Of a DNA stretch of 29,193 nucleotides, positions 28,575 to 29,193 are shown piece after piece (the stretch's first letter is position 1; every line of letters starts with the position of its first letter). A program made the position numbers and the translations under genes. The notes below the pieces were generated by a model that saw nothing but the letters and a program-made list of their open reading frames with translations, was not told the origin of the DNA and searched no databases. The DNA is from a virus: the IMG/VR virus record IMGVR_UViG_3300030419_006614, positions 1 through 29,193 of that record. One strand, 5' to 3'.

Positions 28575-29193
28575 ATGATTTTACCTGAAGCTTATATCAT
28601 TCAAAAATTTTATCAGTACGCAGGTAAACCAAAGTATAACCGTCTTGCTAAAACTTATCAGGGCGGTTGTCCTATCTGTAGGGAAGGTAAATCATGGGGT
28701 AAAAAACGAAGATTATTTTATGTCGTAAAAGATAGTTTTTTTCATTGCCATAATTGCGGTTGGCATTCAAATCCTATTAACTGGATAATGGAAGTAGCTA
28801 ACTGTACCTTTGAAGATATTGTTAAAGAAAGTAATGAGTATGATCTTTTACCCGAAGATGTAAGCGAACAGACCGATATAAACGCATTTGTAAGTAAAAT
28901 TGTTTCACAAAAACTACCAGAAGATAGTATTAATTTATATGACAACAATCAAACAACATATTTTAATGGTAACCCTATAGTACAAACTGCATTAAAATAT
29001 ATAAAAGATAGAAAATTAAACGAAGCAGTTAACAAGCCTAAAAGTTTATATGTTTCATTAAAAGATAAAACTCATAAAAATCGTTTAGTGTTACCTTTTT
29101 ATGATCTAGATAATAAAATAATTCATTACCAAACCAGAACGTTATTAAAAGCTGATGATAAATTAAAGCCAAAATATCTTTCAAAAATAAACA
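28575..29193 (+). CDS. 61: gp61-like DNA primase, N-terminal part (cut by window edge)
   Basis: The open frame runs 206 codons to the right edge without a stop. The N-terminus carries a zinc-binding domain with GGCPICREG (C32, C35) and FHCHNCGWH (C58, C61), the same spacing class as T4 gp61. Further on, YIKDRKLNE, then KNRLVLPFYDLDNKIIHYQTRTL with KPKYLS, match the start of the catalytic core of phage primases. gp61 works with helicase gp41 to make pentaribonucleotide primers. The start ATG is fixed by the promoter spacing. The TOPRIM catalytic part lies beyond the window. Confidence 0.9.
   Translation, partial: MILPEAYIIQKFYQYAGKPKYNRLAKTYQGGCPICREGKSWGKKRRLFYVVKDSFFHCHNCGWHSNPINWIMEVANCTFEDIVKESNEYDLLPEDVSEQTDINAFVSKIVSQKLPEDSINLYDNNQTTYFNGNPIVQTALKYIKDRKLNEAVNKPKSLYVSLKDKTHKNRLVLPFYDLDNKIIHYQTRTLLKADDKLKPKYLSKIN

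Noticed and set aside
28742-28948. Reverse open frame of 68 aa in the primase gene
   Set aside because: It overlaps the primase N-terminus, whose zinc cysteines and promoter clearly identify the forward frame as the gene.
1-29193. tRNA genes, CRISPR arrays, insertion sequences, integrase or attachment sites
   Set aside because: No cloverleaf-like intergenic space exists (gaps are under about 80 bases), and I saw no spaced direct repeats, transposase or integrase frames.

Overview
This window is part of the replication and recombination core of a T4-like (tailed, myovirus-type) bacteriophage genome. It is AT-rich (roughly one third GC by eye) and tightly packed, with no gap above about 80 bases. 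Recognisable T4 homologues are UvsW helicase, gp55 late sigma factor, gp47/gp46 (Mre11/Rad50-type nuclease), gp43 DNA polymerase, UvsX recombinase, gp41 helicase, a gp59-like helicase loader, gp32 ssDNA-binding protein, gp45 sliding clamp, RNase H and gp61 primase. The protein style (gp32 without a Cys zinc site, many sugar-metabolism genes, QueC, a NodU-type carbamoyltransferase) is that of marine T4-like phages. The host cannot be named from the sequence; a marine proteobacterium is a guess based on the sigma70-like promoters.

Layout. 1-296 (-): 5' part of an unknown gene. 345-2308 (+): uvsW and the late sigma factor 55. 2314-3321 (-): an HtrL/YibB-type glycosyltransferase. 3347-6987 (+): 47, a glycosyltransferase and 46. 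7009-8232: a GT4-like glycosyltransferase. 8265-11259: polymerase 43 and an Sm-like small protein, closed by the only strong intrinsic terminator. 11337-12422: uvsX. 12427-15558: carbamoyltransferase, QueC and a methyltransferase. 15562-16119 (-): an unknown charged protein. 16157-17908: class II glutamine amidotransferase and a GDP-mannose epimerase-like enzyme. 17940-22619: helicase 41, DHH phosphoesterase, a small protein at the gp33 position, a 59-like loader, 32 and a Pro/Gln-rich protein. 22654-24553: clamp 45, an unknown protein and a glycosyltransferase. 24586-27174: an unknown protein, an RmlD-like reductase, an RmlB-like dehydratase and a small protein. 27213 to the right edge: a small basic protein, RNase H, a small protein and primase 61 (cut by the edge).

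How it works together. The core genes form the phage replisome (43, 45, 41, 59, 61, 32), the recombination-repair machinery (uvsX, uvsW, 46, 47, rnh) and the late transcription switch (55, perhaps 33). Scattered singly among them are four glycosyltransferases, three nucleotide-sugar enzymes, a carbamoyltransferase, a methyltransferase, a QueC and a glutamine amidotransferase. These suggest that the phage decorates its DNA or a virion glycan; the choice is not decided by the sequence.

The most striking signal is regulatory. Nearly every forward transcription unit starts with a sigma70-like promoter (TTGAnn, a spacer of usually exactly 16 bases, TATAAT-like) whose -10 box ends only 5-8 bases before the start codon. 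Transcription would begin at or within a couple of bases of the start codon, giving leaderless mRNAs without Shine-Dalgarno sites. The one clear exception is gene 32, which has a 66-base leader with a hairpin at the predicted 5' end and an A-rich tail, reminiscent of the T4 gene 32 autoregulatory operator. Two minus-strand genes instead have an nATAAATA box without a convincing -35, resembling gp55-dependent late promoters.
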